Shown here piece by piece: positions 1 to 13,100 of a DNA stretch of 64,000 nt. The notes below the pieces were generated by a model, which did no database searches, was not told the origin of the DNA, and saw nothing but the letters and a program-made list of their open reading frames with translations. Source of the DNA: Cinclus cinclus (lineage: Eukaryota > Chordata > Aves > Passeriformes > Cinclidae); NCBI RefSeq assembly GCF_963662255.1, contig NC_085046.1, positions 21,533,620 through 21,597,619 of the forward strand, given 5' to 3'. How positions within the stretch are numbered: the stretch's first letter is position 1; every line of letters begins with the position of its first letter. Position numbers and translations under genes: made by a program.

Positions 1-1020
1 GATAAGGAATTCAAAGAGTTGCACTCAACAGATCAGTGTTCAAGTGGAGACCAGTGATGAGTGTCTTTCCTCAGGGGTTAATACTGGGACCAGTGTTGCT
101 TAACATACTTGTTGGCAGCATGGAGAGGAATACCAAGCTGTACAGTGCAGCTGATATGCTCAAGGGAAGGGATGTCATCGAGGGCAGCCTTGACAGGCTG
201 GAGAGGTGGGGCTATGGAACCTCACAAAGTTCAGCAAGGCCAAGTACAAGGTGCCACACCTAGGTCGGGGCAAATCCAAGTGCATATCAAGGTTAGGTGG
301 AGAATGGACTGGAAGCAACCTTGCGGAGAACGATTTCGGGATGTTGGACAAGAAGCTTGGCATGACCCAGCAATGTGAGCTTGCAGCCCAGAAAATCTAT
401 TGTATCCTGGGCTGCATCCAAAGCAGCACGGCCAGCAAAGTGAGGGAGGGGAATCTGCTCCTCTGCTCTGCTCTCCTCTGATCTGCTCTGCCCTGCTCTG
501 GTGAGACTCCACCTGGAGTGCTGCACCCAGCTCTGGGGTCCCAACATATGAATATGTTGGAGCAAGTCCAGAGGAGGGTCACAGAGATGATCAGAAGGCT
601 GGAACACCTCTGGTATGAAGACAGGATGAGACAGTTAAGGCTCTTCAGCATGCTTAGAAGAGAAAGTTCTGGAGTGAACTTAAACTTTTTAGTACCTAAA
701 GGGTCCCCACAAGAATGATGGAGAGGGACTTTTCACCAGGGCCTCTAGGGATAGGATAAAGGAAAATGTTTTTAGACAGAAAGAGACTAGATTTAGATGG
801 GATATTAGGAAGAAATATTTTACTGTGAGGGTGGTAAGGTGCTGGAACATGTTGTCCAGAGAAGTTATGGATGCCTCATCCCTGGATGCGTTCAGTGTCA
901 GGCTGGATGGGGCTCTGAGCAACCTGTTCTAGTGGAAAGTGTCCCTGCTCATGGCAGGGCAGCTAGGAATAGAGAATCTTTAAGGCCCCTTCCAATCCAA
1001 ACTGTTCTATGATTCTATGT
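1..1020 (+). mobile_element. CR1 LINE, 3' part of ORF2 plus 3' end, truncated by window start
   Basis: A decayed CR1 non-LTR retrotransposon in sense orientation. It covers the C-terminal half of the reverse-transcriptase ORF and the 3' end. Around 36-110 the frame reads WRPVMSVFPQGLILGPVLLN, matching the conserved PQG..LGP block of LINE reverse transcriptases. From about 185 it continues with the typical CR1 words DRLERW and, on DNA level, the 'lead-in' to the tail (gttgtggatg-like, ggatggggct, gtgtccctgc). It ends at about 1020 with GTTCTATGATTCTATG, the octamer tail diagnostic of avian CR1. Frameshifts and stops interrupt it, so it cannot encode a protein. Compared with my memory of the family, about 38 nt are missing near 117-133, including the region for the FADD catalytic box. 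The 5' end lies outside the window. Confidence 0.93.
440..505 (+). repeat. CTCTG/CTGCT pyrimidine expansion inside CR1
   Basis: Within the CR1 copy the short segment that usually reads once as 'ctctgctctggtgag' is expanded into a run of CTGCT, CTCTG and CTCCT units. It looks like local slippage after insertion. Confidence 0.6.
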
Positions 1021-4000
1021 TTTAACTTGATGTATATAAAGTATGGAACTTCTGGAAAACAATATGTCACCTTTCTGGACTTTTAGTGTTCCATAACAGA
1101 TGGGATGAGCCACTGACATTTTTTTGAGATTTTTGATTTTTGATTTACCATGATAACCAAATTTGTAATCAGAGTAGCCTTTAAATCTAAGTCCAGACTA
1201 TTCAGCCACTAATTAAGACCTTGAAAAAGTTGGAGGTTATAAGAAAAAGGAAAAGGTAGTGTGACTGTTGATCTTGAAAGCACAGAGAGAAACAGCATAC
1301 TAAGTAGAAGAATCAAAATGAAAATGAGAATAACACAGAACAAAGACAGAAGCTGACTTGGAACAGGTGACAAGTATAATGGACTCCTACTGATGTTGAC
1401 AATATTTTCCATAAACAGTAAAGCTTTATTTCAATTCCCATAGGAAAAGGATAGCATCAAGAGATGGCTTTAAGAAATATCCTTTGAAAGTTTCTCTGGC
1501 ATGAGTAGATCACATTGGATGATGAACCTGTCTGACTTTAAAATCTCCAATAGATAAAAAAACATAGTTTAAAAATAATTGAGCAAATATGTATCAAACA
1601 GTATTACTACACAGTTTTACACATTTTTCTTCAATTTAATTTTTAATGGTCTCTTATTTCACCTCCATAACTGTCCCTCTAGGGATTCCAAAATTAAGAT
1701 AATTAAACTTCTCACAATTTTACCTCAGAAGTGCCTCAAGCGTGCAGTGGTCTGTAACCCAGTACATCTGCAGGGCATCGTGCAGTACTTCCATGAAAGC
1801 AGTCAGACTCATGTGGAAGCTGCATTGCACCTGAACTGAACATACTGCAGGAGTCTTTTTCATTCAGGACAGCTCAACTAGTGAGACCTATTTAAAGTAT
1901 TTTTATATACTCATATACTTTCCGAGTTTGGATAAACAGAGAAATCTGGTGCATGTTAACAATAACTTTGAAAGCTCAGTAATTATCACTAGAAATCATC
2001 ATTAAGCCTCCAGATAAACAATGAAATGTTACTTGGTTTCACAGTACAATAGGAATAATTTCTACTAATTATTCCTGTGATGAAATTTGCTCATTATCTT
2101 TTACTAGAGGAAAAGGAAACTGAAAACCCAATATTTCAGTTCACATTTTTTCTTCTGGGAATGCTTGTTATGTATTTTGCATGGTTATGAAGGGCAGTCA
2201 AGGAGACTAAGAAATATTAAACTTGGAACCAATAGTGATTAACAATAAATGCAGCTGTCATCAGCATGCAAACAACTGCTGATTCGGAGGAAATTTCTGT
2301 CCCTTGCAGTCTTTCTTTAGAGACTCAGTTTTTCCCTTAAAACAATCATCTTGATGTCTCTTTAGGATGGATTATCTAAATTAATTTCTGTGTACATTCA
2401 GCATCCCTTCTTTCGTCCTTTGCTCATATAATGTCTAACTGTAACATTTGTTTCTTCCCACATTTGCTATTTAGCTTTGCCTTTTCCAGTATCATCACTC
2501 AATTCCACCCCTGCTGATGTGAGATCTTTCCTTTGCTGTCTGAGCACAGCTATAAAAGCCAATGAACAGTTTATACACAGACATCTTAAGCTGGGGAATC
2601 ACTTCTTTTGGGAACGTTGGTCAACCAGGTTTTCAGCTTATACTGAAATTCAATTAACTGTGATGCAAGAGATGTCAGGATTGTGATCAGCTGCTTTATG
2701 GTCTTCAGGACATCTATAAGGCTCAATCAAAACATCTACTCCATCTAGGATGCATTGCAATTAATGAAAAAAACCCCAAAACTAGAACTGATCAGAAATT
2801 TTCTTCTGGAATATTTTGCCTTCCAAAGATCCCGAAGAAATCAGGAAGAAATATTCCTGCGGAGTGCGACACCTGGGGGAAGCTCAGCTAGTTCACCACT
2901 GGGCACATATCCTGACCTCACCACCCTGATGCTTCCTAGAACCCCACTTCTGAGCACATGAGGCTCTGAAACATTGAACCTGAGGGAAAATTAGAGAAAG
3001 TCAAAGAACAGGATTGGTTTCAGAGTATTTTGCTTGTCTAAAGAAAGTTGACTTATTTATGTATAGCTCTCTTTGTAATTTTTGCAGAAAATGGGTGCAC
3101 CAGAGAACGGTTTCATCTGTTCTTTTTTAGGGTACTTCTCTATAGCAGAAAGGGATCATCCTTTGGGACTGACTGCTTCCTTCCATTTTTTAAAAAGCCT
3201 AAATTAGATATCAATATGAAACTTAAGACAGGAAAGCTGGAACAGAAGAATTCTTCCCAAAATGACATGTAAAGTCTTATATATGTTTATATTTGTGATT
3301 ACAGTTACAGTTGGGTATATTTATGCTTATATAAGCACATGCAAAGATATAAAAGAGAGGTGAATTCAAATTATGGGAGAGATTTTGGTCACTGATTTTC
3401 CTTTTTCTTTTAAGGATATAGTTTTGAAATCTCAATTTCTTGCAAGTGACAGTTACAGTTTTCATAGATTCTGTGTAAAACAAATATGTTGCTTTGTCTT
3501 TTCTGTAGATGAAGGAATCTGAAGTCTGCTAACCACAGATCTGAATGTTGCAGCATTCTAACAGAGTTTCAGGAAAAACAGAGCATGAAATTCAGAGTAT
3601 TTCTGCAGTTTTGATAGAAAACCAAAACCATTTTGTCAATGTTGAAAAATAATATTTTCAAGAGTCATACCTTTCTGGCTAAATTTGGATGTTTTCATCA
3701 AGACTGCGCATACATAGAATAAAAATATCTAAATGGATGCCTATTTTTCAGTCTCCCAGTGAGGCTATGATATTGCAAGACAAGATGTATACTAATTTAC
3801 CATTGCTAGTTGAGCTGTTTCAATGTGACAATGAGTAATTGACCAATAGCTTTGGAAACAGATGCAAAGTGGCAGTGCAATGTTTCCAGTGGGGTTATTA
3901 TAATACACTTTCTTTCTTAGTTTCCAGTATAGACAGCTTTGGACCATATAATCAATCAATGAAATTGTTAACTAAATTAAATCCTGACTCAATTTAGAAA

Positions 4001-6250
4001 TAAAATTTGATTTATGATATTTAGAAGGCCTTTTTAGTGTACACCTCGCAAACCTCACAGTAGCCTCACTTGCATTTAAGTTGTGAACTGAAACCTCCTG
4101 AGTGAGTTTTCCACACTCATCAGGGGGTTCTGGGACAGAGTGATGCTAAGCACTCAAGTCTACCTTCACACTAGTGGTCATACTACAAGCTCCTTTGTCT
4201 TTACTCCCAGTGGAACATTTATAGCTGCATGCAACTTAAATTTATAAATTTGATATATAAAAGTGTAGGAGAGATAAAAGAATTGGTGAATTCAAAAGCT
4301 GAGGTTATATCTAGGCTGAATATCTTTATCACAGCACACAAAATAACTAGCTGTAAGGAGCTAAAGGACATTCTGCAGTTTATGATATGTATGCTCCTCC
4401 AGTTCCCATTCCCAAGGTTGTTTACTATTGTGGCACCATGGCTTATGATATCAAGTCATCTCATATAATGCTACTGACATTTCAGTGTATGTCAAATACA
4501 TTTTAGGGCTGGATGAAAGTGTGAAATTTTTAAAAAACTTACGTCTCAATGTAATCCGTTGCATTACAAACATCGAGCAAGAGCAGCTTTGGAAATGTGT
4601 CTTTGCTACCTTTTAAGAAACAGAAGGCTGAATTCCATGGTTACACCCTGGCATCTGCAGAGTTTTCTCTGCAATTCTGAGCAATACCAGGAGCAAAATA
4701 TTTTAAATAATTTATCAATAACTGGACTATTGTAATACTATTTTAAGTATTTGGTTCTATTGCTGGAGCATATGTTATGTTTAATTGTGTGAGTGACATT
4801 GGTTGCAATCTCTGCTTATTTGTATGATTATAGATAGCATGGTGAAAATATATGTCTAGATAGAAAAAAAAACATGCGCATGTCTTGTACTATTGGTTTT
4901 CCACTTTTGTGCTTATTTTGGTTACAAGTTATGCAATAGATAGCAATTAATTATGTACACAAGGCCCATAAATCCATCTCCAATTGTTTAATTTCTGAAG
5001 ATTCAAAATCTGATGATTTTGATTTACCTGAAAACTGATATCTAGAGAATTGAGAACAAAAGTGCTGTCTTTTGTTGTAATGGCAATGGAAAATCTATGT
5101 TTTCAGTTGTCTGAATTACATCCACTAGCAGCACTCATAAAAATGCTATAGAATGCAGAGCAGCATTAGATCCCAAAGGGCATGTGTTATATATTTTAAA
5201 TCAGAATATCAGTTATATTACTGAAGTAGAATATTGAAGTTACCAGCTTATCAGAAAATTATGCATAATTTAACATTTTTGGAGAATTTAGTCTCAGGCT
5301 TCCTAGTTAGTTGCTCAGTCTCTAAATTTTTAGATCGTTGCCCTGAGTTTGGTGCCTGGTTTCAGTACAGCGCTTTAGGAGACAACCGCCAAATGAGATT
5401 TACAAAGTGTGCTGAGCTACTTAAGCTAGCCAGCAGGAACTGCTAGGAACAAAGCTGGGCTTAAGCTGTCCTCCAGTGCTTACAACTTTAGTGCCAGTGG
5501 GACTCACAAAACGGAAACTCTACTACATAGGGAGCTGTTATTCATTTCTCATGAAATTCATCTTGAGAAGCCAATGGTGATCCTCCCCTAACCTTTTATG
5601 CAATAAGTCATGATTAAAGTACTCACCCAGGTTGCAGGAAACACAGATTCAATTGTCTCCTCTACTTAATAGGATTCAGCCCACTCCCCCATGTCCCAAA
5701 AGAACATCATAATGGCCACACTATAGGCTATTTTCAGTAAAGGCTTTCTCAGTCCCATGAAAGCTGTTTCATGCTGTCTGAAATAATTGAAACTAGTGCT
5801 AGTGCTTTTGCAGTTGTAGTGTTCTAAGAATAATAATGGAAGAAAAGCTTGGTGGGGAAAGGTAATATCCCCTATAAGCCCATCCAATGTAGCTGTAAGA
5901 AAAGGACAAGCTCAGGGTCATCTAAGATATTTCCCAGATCTACGGTAGAAATTTAATTTCAAAATAATACATTTAATGTAAAAGATGTAAGGCTAAAGGG
6001 AGAATTATTATGACACCTGGAAATGTGGACTTTGTCCCTACTCAGATAAGTACTTAACACCCATCACTTATTCATGGGATGAGGACTTGGCATTTAGATA
6101 GCTGAAATAGATGGCTCTAGCTCCATTGTTGTTATATCCATTCACTGAGTAGAAATGGACAAAACAGGACATGCATCGGGAAGCTGTAAACTATTACATT
6201 TTTTTCTAGCACAATTATTAAATACTCTTCATCCCTGTCAGCACACATAG
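1021..6250. other. AT-rich unique non-coding DNA
   Basis: No gene, RNA or recognisable transposon seen. Open frames are short (under 90 codons) and lack codon-like structure. An A-run followed by a C-run sits near 2765-2780. Isolated TATA-like and octamer-like words occur at the level expected for AT-rich DNA. Confidence 0.6.
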
Positions 6251-9200
6251 CTTTATGTGCTGTAGCTTGGGAAAGATGTCCTCATCAAAGGCAATATGTC
6301 AGGTTTGTCAGATGTGTTTTGGTGAGTTATTTTGGATTGTCTCACCTTTATTTTATATGGAACACTGTCTCTTTCTTTAAATTTCTCACACCAAGTGGCT
6401 TCTTCCAGCAGAAAGCACCTGTTTTTCACCAGAGCTGCCTGAAAACAGTTTTCCATCCTGGGCTGGGTGCTCTGGATCTGCCTTTCCAGGTACTCATCTC
6501 CACGGTGGACACCTGCAGGGCTCTGCTTGGGCAGCATGCAGACTGGGCATGGTGGGCATGGAGCCCACCAATGTGTCTGCAAGGACAATGGGTGATGCTC
6601 ATGGCCCTGCCTCCCAGCTCGGCTGTTCTGATGTCAGTTCAACATGGCAGTCATTACCTTAATCCCTCCTTTTTTATTCCGTTATTAATTTTCACTGGAA
6701 AATTAAAAAAGCTCTCCTTTGAAGTCAGAAGTGATGTATAGTCTCCATGAGGGAATAACTCAGGAGGTATTAGCTGAAATTTGGAGACTACATTTTTAGA
6801 GTTTTTCAGAATTGCATGGAGAACACCAGTCAAACAATGTCCAACAGCCAGGATAACATCCCAAGCTGTTGTCTGAACTTCTAATCCCTCATATGCTGGT
6901 AACAACCTTGTCATTATTGCCAAAAAATTTAGCATTTTACTTCCCTTTATCTTGAAAAACTTAGTACTGACAGCTGTAGCCCTTAAATTTTAGGGCAACT
7001 CAAAAAATCAGAGCTAATTCATTATTTTTTTGAAATATATTTTCTCTAGGATTCTTTTAAACTTTAGCTTCACTTTTGGTGGGTGAAATTGTGTTATATT
7101 TGAATTATACACTTCCTTCCTGACCCTTCCTATTTTGCCTGTCATTGACAGAAACAGTTATATTATTAAAAAAAACCCAGCAAAACAAACAACAAAACAA
7201 AAAACCCCAACCAACCAAACAAACAAAAATTAGGACAAAAATAAAAAAAAATACTAATTCACATTCTTGGTTAATCAGTACAAAAGTTTGGTTAAAAAAG
7301 AAGGTCATATAGGGAATCTTTGGTTGGAAATTCTATGTTGTAGACAGTTAATAATACTCAGAAAGCATAAAATTCAATCACATCAAGTCTTTAATCTAGT
7401 TTGAAAAAGAGTTAGCCTTGAAGGTCTCAATTTTATTGTAGCAATAATGTTTATTGCTCAAATATTTGTCATTAATGGTAAGCATTAACATCAGAATTAA
7501 AACTCCATGGTTTGATTAAAAGTCAGGTAATGTGTATTTAAAGAAAGTCCAAGTAAGCAAAGAATGCCTTTCTGCTTGGCATTGCAGTGTCAGGAACAAG
7601 GTCAAGATTTTGCACAGAGCCCTCCCACTGCTGCTACAGGGCAGCTGTAAAGGAAGAACCTCTTGGCTGGCACTTAACAGTTGTTTCTAGAGCTGGAAAC
7701 ACTTAGACCACTGGAAGCCTTGTCCCATTCACTTCTCAAAATAATGATACTCCATAACAGGGTGTGATTTCCTGCTTACAGGGATGGCAGATGAAGAAGT
7801 ATTGCCACAGCTTATGGAAGTAGTTACAGCTGAAACATGCACCAAAATTGGAGTTTTTCTGTCCAGGCAGCTGCTATCTACACAGCAAAGAGCATTCTAG
7901 GAGCTACAAACAAAACATACAGGGAAATGGGATAACTTTGCAATTGAAAATACAGTTTTGTTTGCATTTTTTTTTATTTCTTATTTTGATAAAATTTTCA
8001 AACAAGTGTTGTAACTAATGCTCTTTATACTTCAGGATGTGTAATAGAGAAAAAAATCATTTTGCTATGATTCTTCAACTAAAATAGTTTTATTCTAGTT
8101 GCTATATTAGGAATGCTATATCACATGTTTAAAGAGTCTCTCACATTGACAGACCACATTGTTCATCTCTTATAATTTATGTTATTTTTATTTTTCCAGT
8201 GCTATTTAAATGCTTTCAATTTTCTGAGATATTTTAAAATTAGCAAAGTGTGACAATTTGACATGACCAAAACAAACAGTTCAATATTTTTGTTTCTATA
8301 TTTCTTGTAGCTCCCACACTTCAAAAAGTGATGACACTTTAGCCTTTCTTTCTGATTTGGAATGAAAACATATTGTTATTTGTAAATTTTTTTTCATCTA
8401 AAGGAAATTTCATTTATGGGTTGGACCCTGTTGTGACTCTGATACTATTGGGAGGCAGCTAGACATCACTTAGAAGCAGTAGTCACTTCCCGAAAATGTT
8501 TTGGAAATAGATTTTTCACACTGTTGTGATAAATCATCAGCCAGAGATGATAACCCCTGCACTGATTAGGAAATGTGTTACAGCAACTAGTTTAGACTTT
8601 GACAGAACATTTAGTTGTCTGAAGTCTCATCCAAAATGGACCTCAATTCAGAAATAATTTACTTATTACTACTGCAAGTAAGTGACTCTAAGTAGTTACA
8701 ATCAAAAAACTATTCATGAGATTGTTTAGATTTGAGTAGATGGTGGGAAGGGAGCATTATTTTAATTTATAATATTTTAGAGTTCCTCTGGGAAGTGTAA
8801 AATACTGTAAATTAAAATAGTGAGATGGGTTTCTTTTGTTTCCCGTCTGTATTCCTTCAGTTGCATTCCTCTTGTGGGCTTGTATTTAAAAAAATCTAAA
8901 ACGTTGGCTCTCCTGAATCTGTGTTTGCACCACTCCTGATTTTGTCCTAATGTCTTTAGGCACATAAGTCAACCAATTACCTAAATCCAAGCAATTGCCT
9001 GATCTTCAGCAAGCACAGTATTAAGAATCCTGATTAGCTGGTGAGGACGTTGAGTTTCCTTCTTTCTGGATGTTCTTTATGAGTGGATTATGTTTCAAAA
9101 ATAAACAAAGTCATGGGGAGACTAAGCTTTAGAAAAACATGTTTTCTGATCAATTACTCTTTTCCCAGGAGCCATATATGATAGATGTAATTTTTCTTGA

Positions 9201-10190
9201 ACTGTAGAATCTAAATACCCTTAACCTTGTTCTACAGCTTCCTCTTTAATTCCATTCAGAAAACTGCTCTCTCTGAGTATAATTGGGATCCCTGATGCCA
9301 CATTATACTCCAGAGAATTACAGCAAGAGCTAAACTTCTGATTTGTACTATTCTGCATACAGACCACATTTTGCAGAGCTATTGTCAGACTAGGACAGCA
9401 AAACATGGGGGTTTTGCCAGTTATTCTCTTTCCCCGTTAAGACTCTTGAGTGATCTCAGTTCTGCTGAAGTAAATAAAAGATTACTGGTGGTGACAGCAA
9501 CTCAGTCCATGGAAAACAGTCCATTCTGCCTTTTCCATATGAGCAAAACCTCACACCTCCACACGTCACAGGATTTTGAACACTTATTTCAGGATGCCAC
9601 TAAAATATTATTCTTGATTCAGCCATGCCACGAGCAGTCTATGCTTCATGAGAAAAGTACACCCAGTATTTTATGTATTTTGACTGAGAACACCCAGGGA
9701 CAGCAGGAAGCTTCTTTTATCTGTGTTTTCACCAATGTTAATTGAAGTACAGGAAAGGTTAAAGCTTCCCCATACAGCAAAAGCAAATATACAGATGCTC
9801 CAAACCCAGCCCTGAGCCAGGCATGGTCCCAGATCTGTACAGCTGCATTCCTGTGGCTGGGAGCCAGCAGCAGGGCCCAGCTGAGAAGAGGATGTGTCTG
9901 GTAAAACTTGGTTTCCTGATGGCCAGGTTTGCAGCTGTGTCATGGCCCTCAGGGATGAAATATGGACAGAAAAAAAAGGCCTGCACTGGCTGCCCTTGGG
10001 TCAGCAGCATGCCCATCTGGGATTTCCCAACCACCCATGCAGTCTGTGGAGGATCTGGATCAACTCAGGCAAGCCTTGTGCTTTGGAGGATAGCATTATG
10101 GCCATCTGTGTTCATTGAAAGTCTAGGGAAAATTACTTTAGAAAGTACCCAGCAGCTGTACAAGCCCTGAGAGTTATTACAGCATGCATT
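6251..10190. other. Unique non-coding DNA with two GC-richer patches
   Basis: Mostly AT-rich. Patches at about 6400-6640 and 9780-10130 are visibly richer in G and C. They carry open frames of up to 140 codons (plus strand 6319-6741; plus 9823-10170), but the translations show no domain, no biased composition and no repeat homology that I recognise. The patches could be old retroelement remnants. I cannot name them. Confidence 0.5.
7166..7250. repeat. A/C-rich low-complexity tract
   Basis: A run of AAAAC, AAACAAAC, CCAACCAACC and A-runs, essentially lacking T on the plus strand. It is a simple low-complexity tract, probably grown by slippage from an A-rich seed. Confidence 0.8.
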
Positions 10191-13100
10191 TCTGAAATAT
10201 TCTGTAGATGCTCTGATTTATTATGTAAAGCTATAGAAAAAACAGCAATAACAAACACGTGTCAAAGTTTTTAGGCATTATACTGTCCAAACAGAAATGT
10301 TTAGCACTGTTTGTTAGTGAAGTTACCTGATATGCAAAAGGCAGTCCTGGGGTTTCTTCCTCAGTTTACTTGCCTATATAGCTTGCAAAACTGTTGCTAA
10401 AGTAAGCAATTAACTCATGTATCCTAAGATGTGTTTCTAAAATTGAGGGTATACCTACAGAACAATCTCCTCCTGCAGAGTTGAAACTCTTGAGTTCTCA
10501 AGTGGCACTGGGTGCCTTGTTGATTTGAAGAGCCTCAGTGTTTTGCCTCTTGTTTTTCTTTCCAAGACTTGCATTATGTGGGGATATAACAGCTTTTCAG
10601 TGCAGTGGGTGACACGACCATTGTGTTGTGATGGGGTGTGTATGTGTGTGTAACCGTGGCTACTACCATCTTTCAGACCAGTTTTTTTCCTTCACATTGA
10701 TGCAGTCTTACTTGTGGGGTTACCTTATTTGGGTTTTATTTCTGAACAGGAACCTTTGAAATAGAAGTCTTCTCTGAGAGAGTTTTCCACCATCTCCCGT
10801 ATTCCTGACTTTGTGAAAAGAGGTTAGAGTTGAATTTTTTACAATTTGACTGAACCTTTTAAAAGTTGATCACTTCTAGGCAATTCTCCAAGCTCACGTC
10901 TATATGGACACTGAGAGCTACTGTTTGTGACACCCTTCAGGAAAAGCATCCATACACGAGATAAAGCCCAGCAAGGCAACTTTCACCCCTTTTATCACAG
11001 TGTGCAAGGGGAGCAGGTCCTGAGCCAACGTCTGCCAACATCAGTTGGATCTTTTTATCTACTTCAGTATTAGTGTTCAAGCCCTACAAGAAGTGAGTCT
11101 TTCCCACTGTTAAGCAGCAAGCAGGAGGATCTGAGCTGTGGTAATGCAGACGTACAGGGATAGAGTGCAGTGTGGTGAGGCCTGTCAGTACATTCAGAGA
11201 GAATGTCACTTGGGAGACCCTATCTAAGAGTTAGAATTGGTCTCTTAAAATCTGCTTTTCTGACTTAGATGTAAAAGACACTGTCACTTATCTTCACAAA
11301 AAAAAAAAAAAAAAAAAAAAAAGCAAAACCAGTTCTTAGAACTAAGTCAAGAAGCAAAACTATCTAACCTCTGACAAAAAAATACTGAAAGCACTAAAGA
11401 AAATTATGCTGGTTTAATGACTGCCACTACTTCTTTCAGATCATTTACATCAGAATGAGACTTCATGTAAACATCAGAAGCAAAGCAGTATAAGCCTACA
11501 AAAAAGTCAGCAGAGCTCTTCCAACTATGAATCTGGCCCCAAAGGCATACTCTGAAACCAATAACTATTTTTTTTCAGGCTGGCTATTAAGAACATTCCA
11601 TGACAACAGTGGCTAATGGAACTAGCCAGTTCCAAAGTGTAGAGTTAATGTATTTCCTTCAAAAGAAATGGAGTTAATCAGTTATTACCATTAGCTGCCC
11701 TGCTTGGGCACAGCTTCTCCTGGAATGTGCTGTCTGTGCGGATTCATAAAGCATACCCTGTAAACTAAAGTGCTACATAGATTGTAGCATCAATTTTCAT
11801 TCTGCTTTTATAGAGGACTACTTTTTACTTTATTCATACATATGTATATTTTATTGATCCCACCTTTTGACAGGACAGATGTCAGTTACTAACAGTTAAA
11901 AAAACACCATTAAGGTATTAGACCAATATGAGGGGATAGTGTAACTTATATGGCCTAGCTGTCATACCAGCTTCCTGGCCAGGAAGTTGGAAGGATTTGC
12001 TGAAGAATAATAATTCTAAATTTGCCATACTCATGAGTGCAATTAACTGAGAACAGACTTTGGGGAATAAGGAGTCTGCTGCTTCTGGCTAAGAAGTGAT
12101 TAGTAACTGGCATAAAACTTCACTGTTCGGGTAAATACAAGAGTGAGACATTAAAATGCTAGAACCATCTAAGCTCTCCTTATCACTACTTATGACTGCT
12201 GACAAGAGGCGTGTTTGTGATATGACATGAAGCCAGAATTAACTTTACAAGTAGAATTTTCTATTCTGCTCACATGCTGTGGAGACAGTATTTCTGCCTG
12301 AGTGATTGGTTATCAGTGCAGCTTTTTGCTTTGATGCACTCTTCTCAAGTCACATTTGCTTTTCACACAGTCTGTTTTCTCACAGTTCATGCTACCCTCA
12401 TTAGTATTTTAATCAATGCTCAGAAGAAGCGCAGAGGAAACTGCTGGTTAGTTAAAGCTAACATTCAAGCATCCTGACCCTGGGGCCATGGTGAATTTTC
12501 TTCAGCTGTCCCTTGAGACCTGCTCTGACATTCGATTCCCCAGCTGTAGAGACACCTCAGGCAGCAGCTCAGCTGCCTGGCCCTGGTGGGCAGTGTCCCA
12601 TCATGGCTGGTATCCCATGTGCACACACACTCCAGCACCCCAGAGCCCACCACATCACAACCTCAGAGGCTGTTGAAGGCAGTCTGTGATGTAACTGTGG
12701 GGTTGGAGGCGAAGGAGAAGTCTGTGCCCTTATCTCATCTCTAGACTGCTCTATAGCAGTGGTGTGGAGGGAGCCAAGTAATCTTCTAACAGTAGGTCTG
12801 TGTCTCTCTTCTGCCACAGCCAGAACAATCCTTCATTTTATGCATAATATCAGTCCCAGAATGATTGCCACTCAAGATGCTATTTTGCCTGACTTTTTAT
12901 TCATGCTATTGGGGAGCCTTGTTCTAGTCCCACTTTCCATACAAATTCATCCCTAAATGTGTTCTTTTCAGCCATAACCCTCCCTTTTTTTCTGTCTAAG
13001 TGAGTATCCCATAATTGGGTCTAGCATTCCATATTTTTTTCTCAAATATCTTTTTCTCCCTCCTTCTCAGAAAAAGGTTTTGACTTTTCAGGCACTCGAG

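Noticed and set aside
36..263. 75-codon frame that resembles a reverse transcriptase
   Set aside because: It is part of the decayed CR1 copy and is broken before and after; not a gene.
6319..6741. Longest plus-strand open frame (140 codons)
   Set aside because: No domain, signal or conservation clue; overlaps a 111-codon frame on the other strand; composition looks random.
9371..9745. 124-codon open frame
   Set aside because: No recognisable family and no splice or promoter context; expected by chance in a window of this size.
11240..11322. Possible processed pseudogene or SINE ending in the A25 run
   Set aside because: No AATAAA, no tRNA-like boxes, no recognisable gene sequence upstream.
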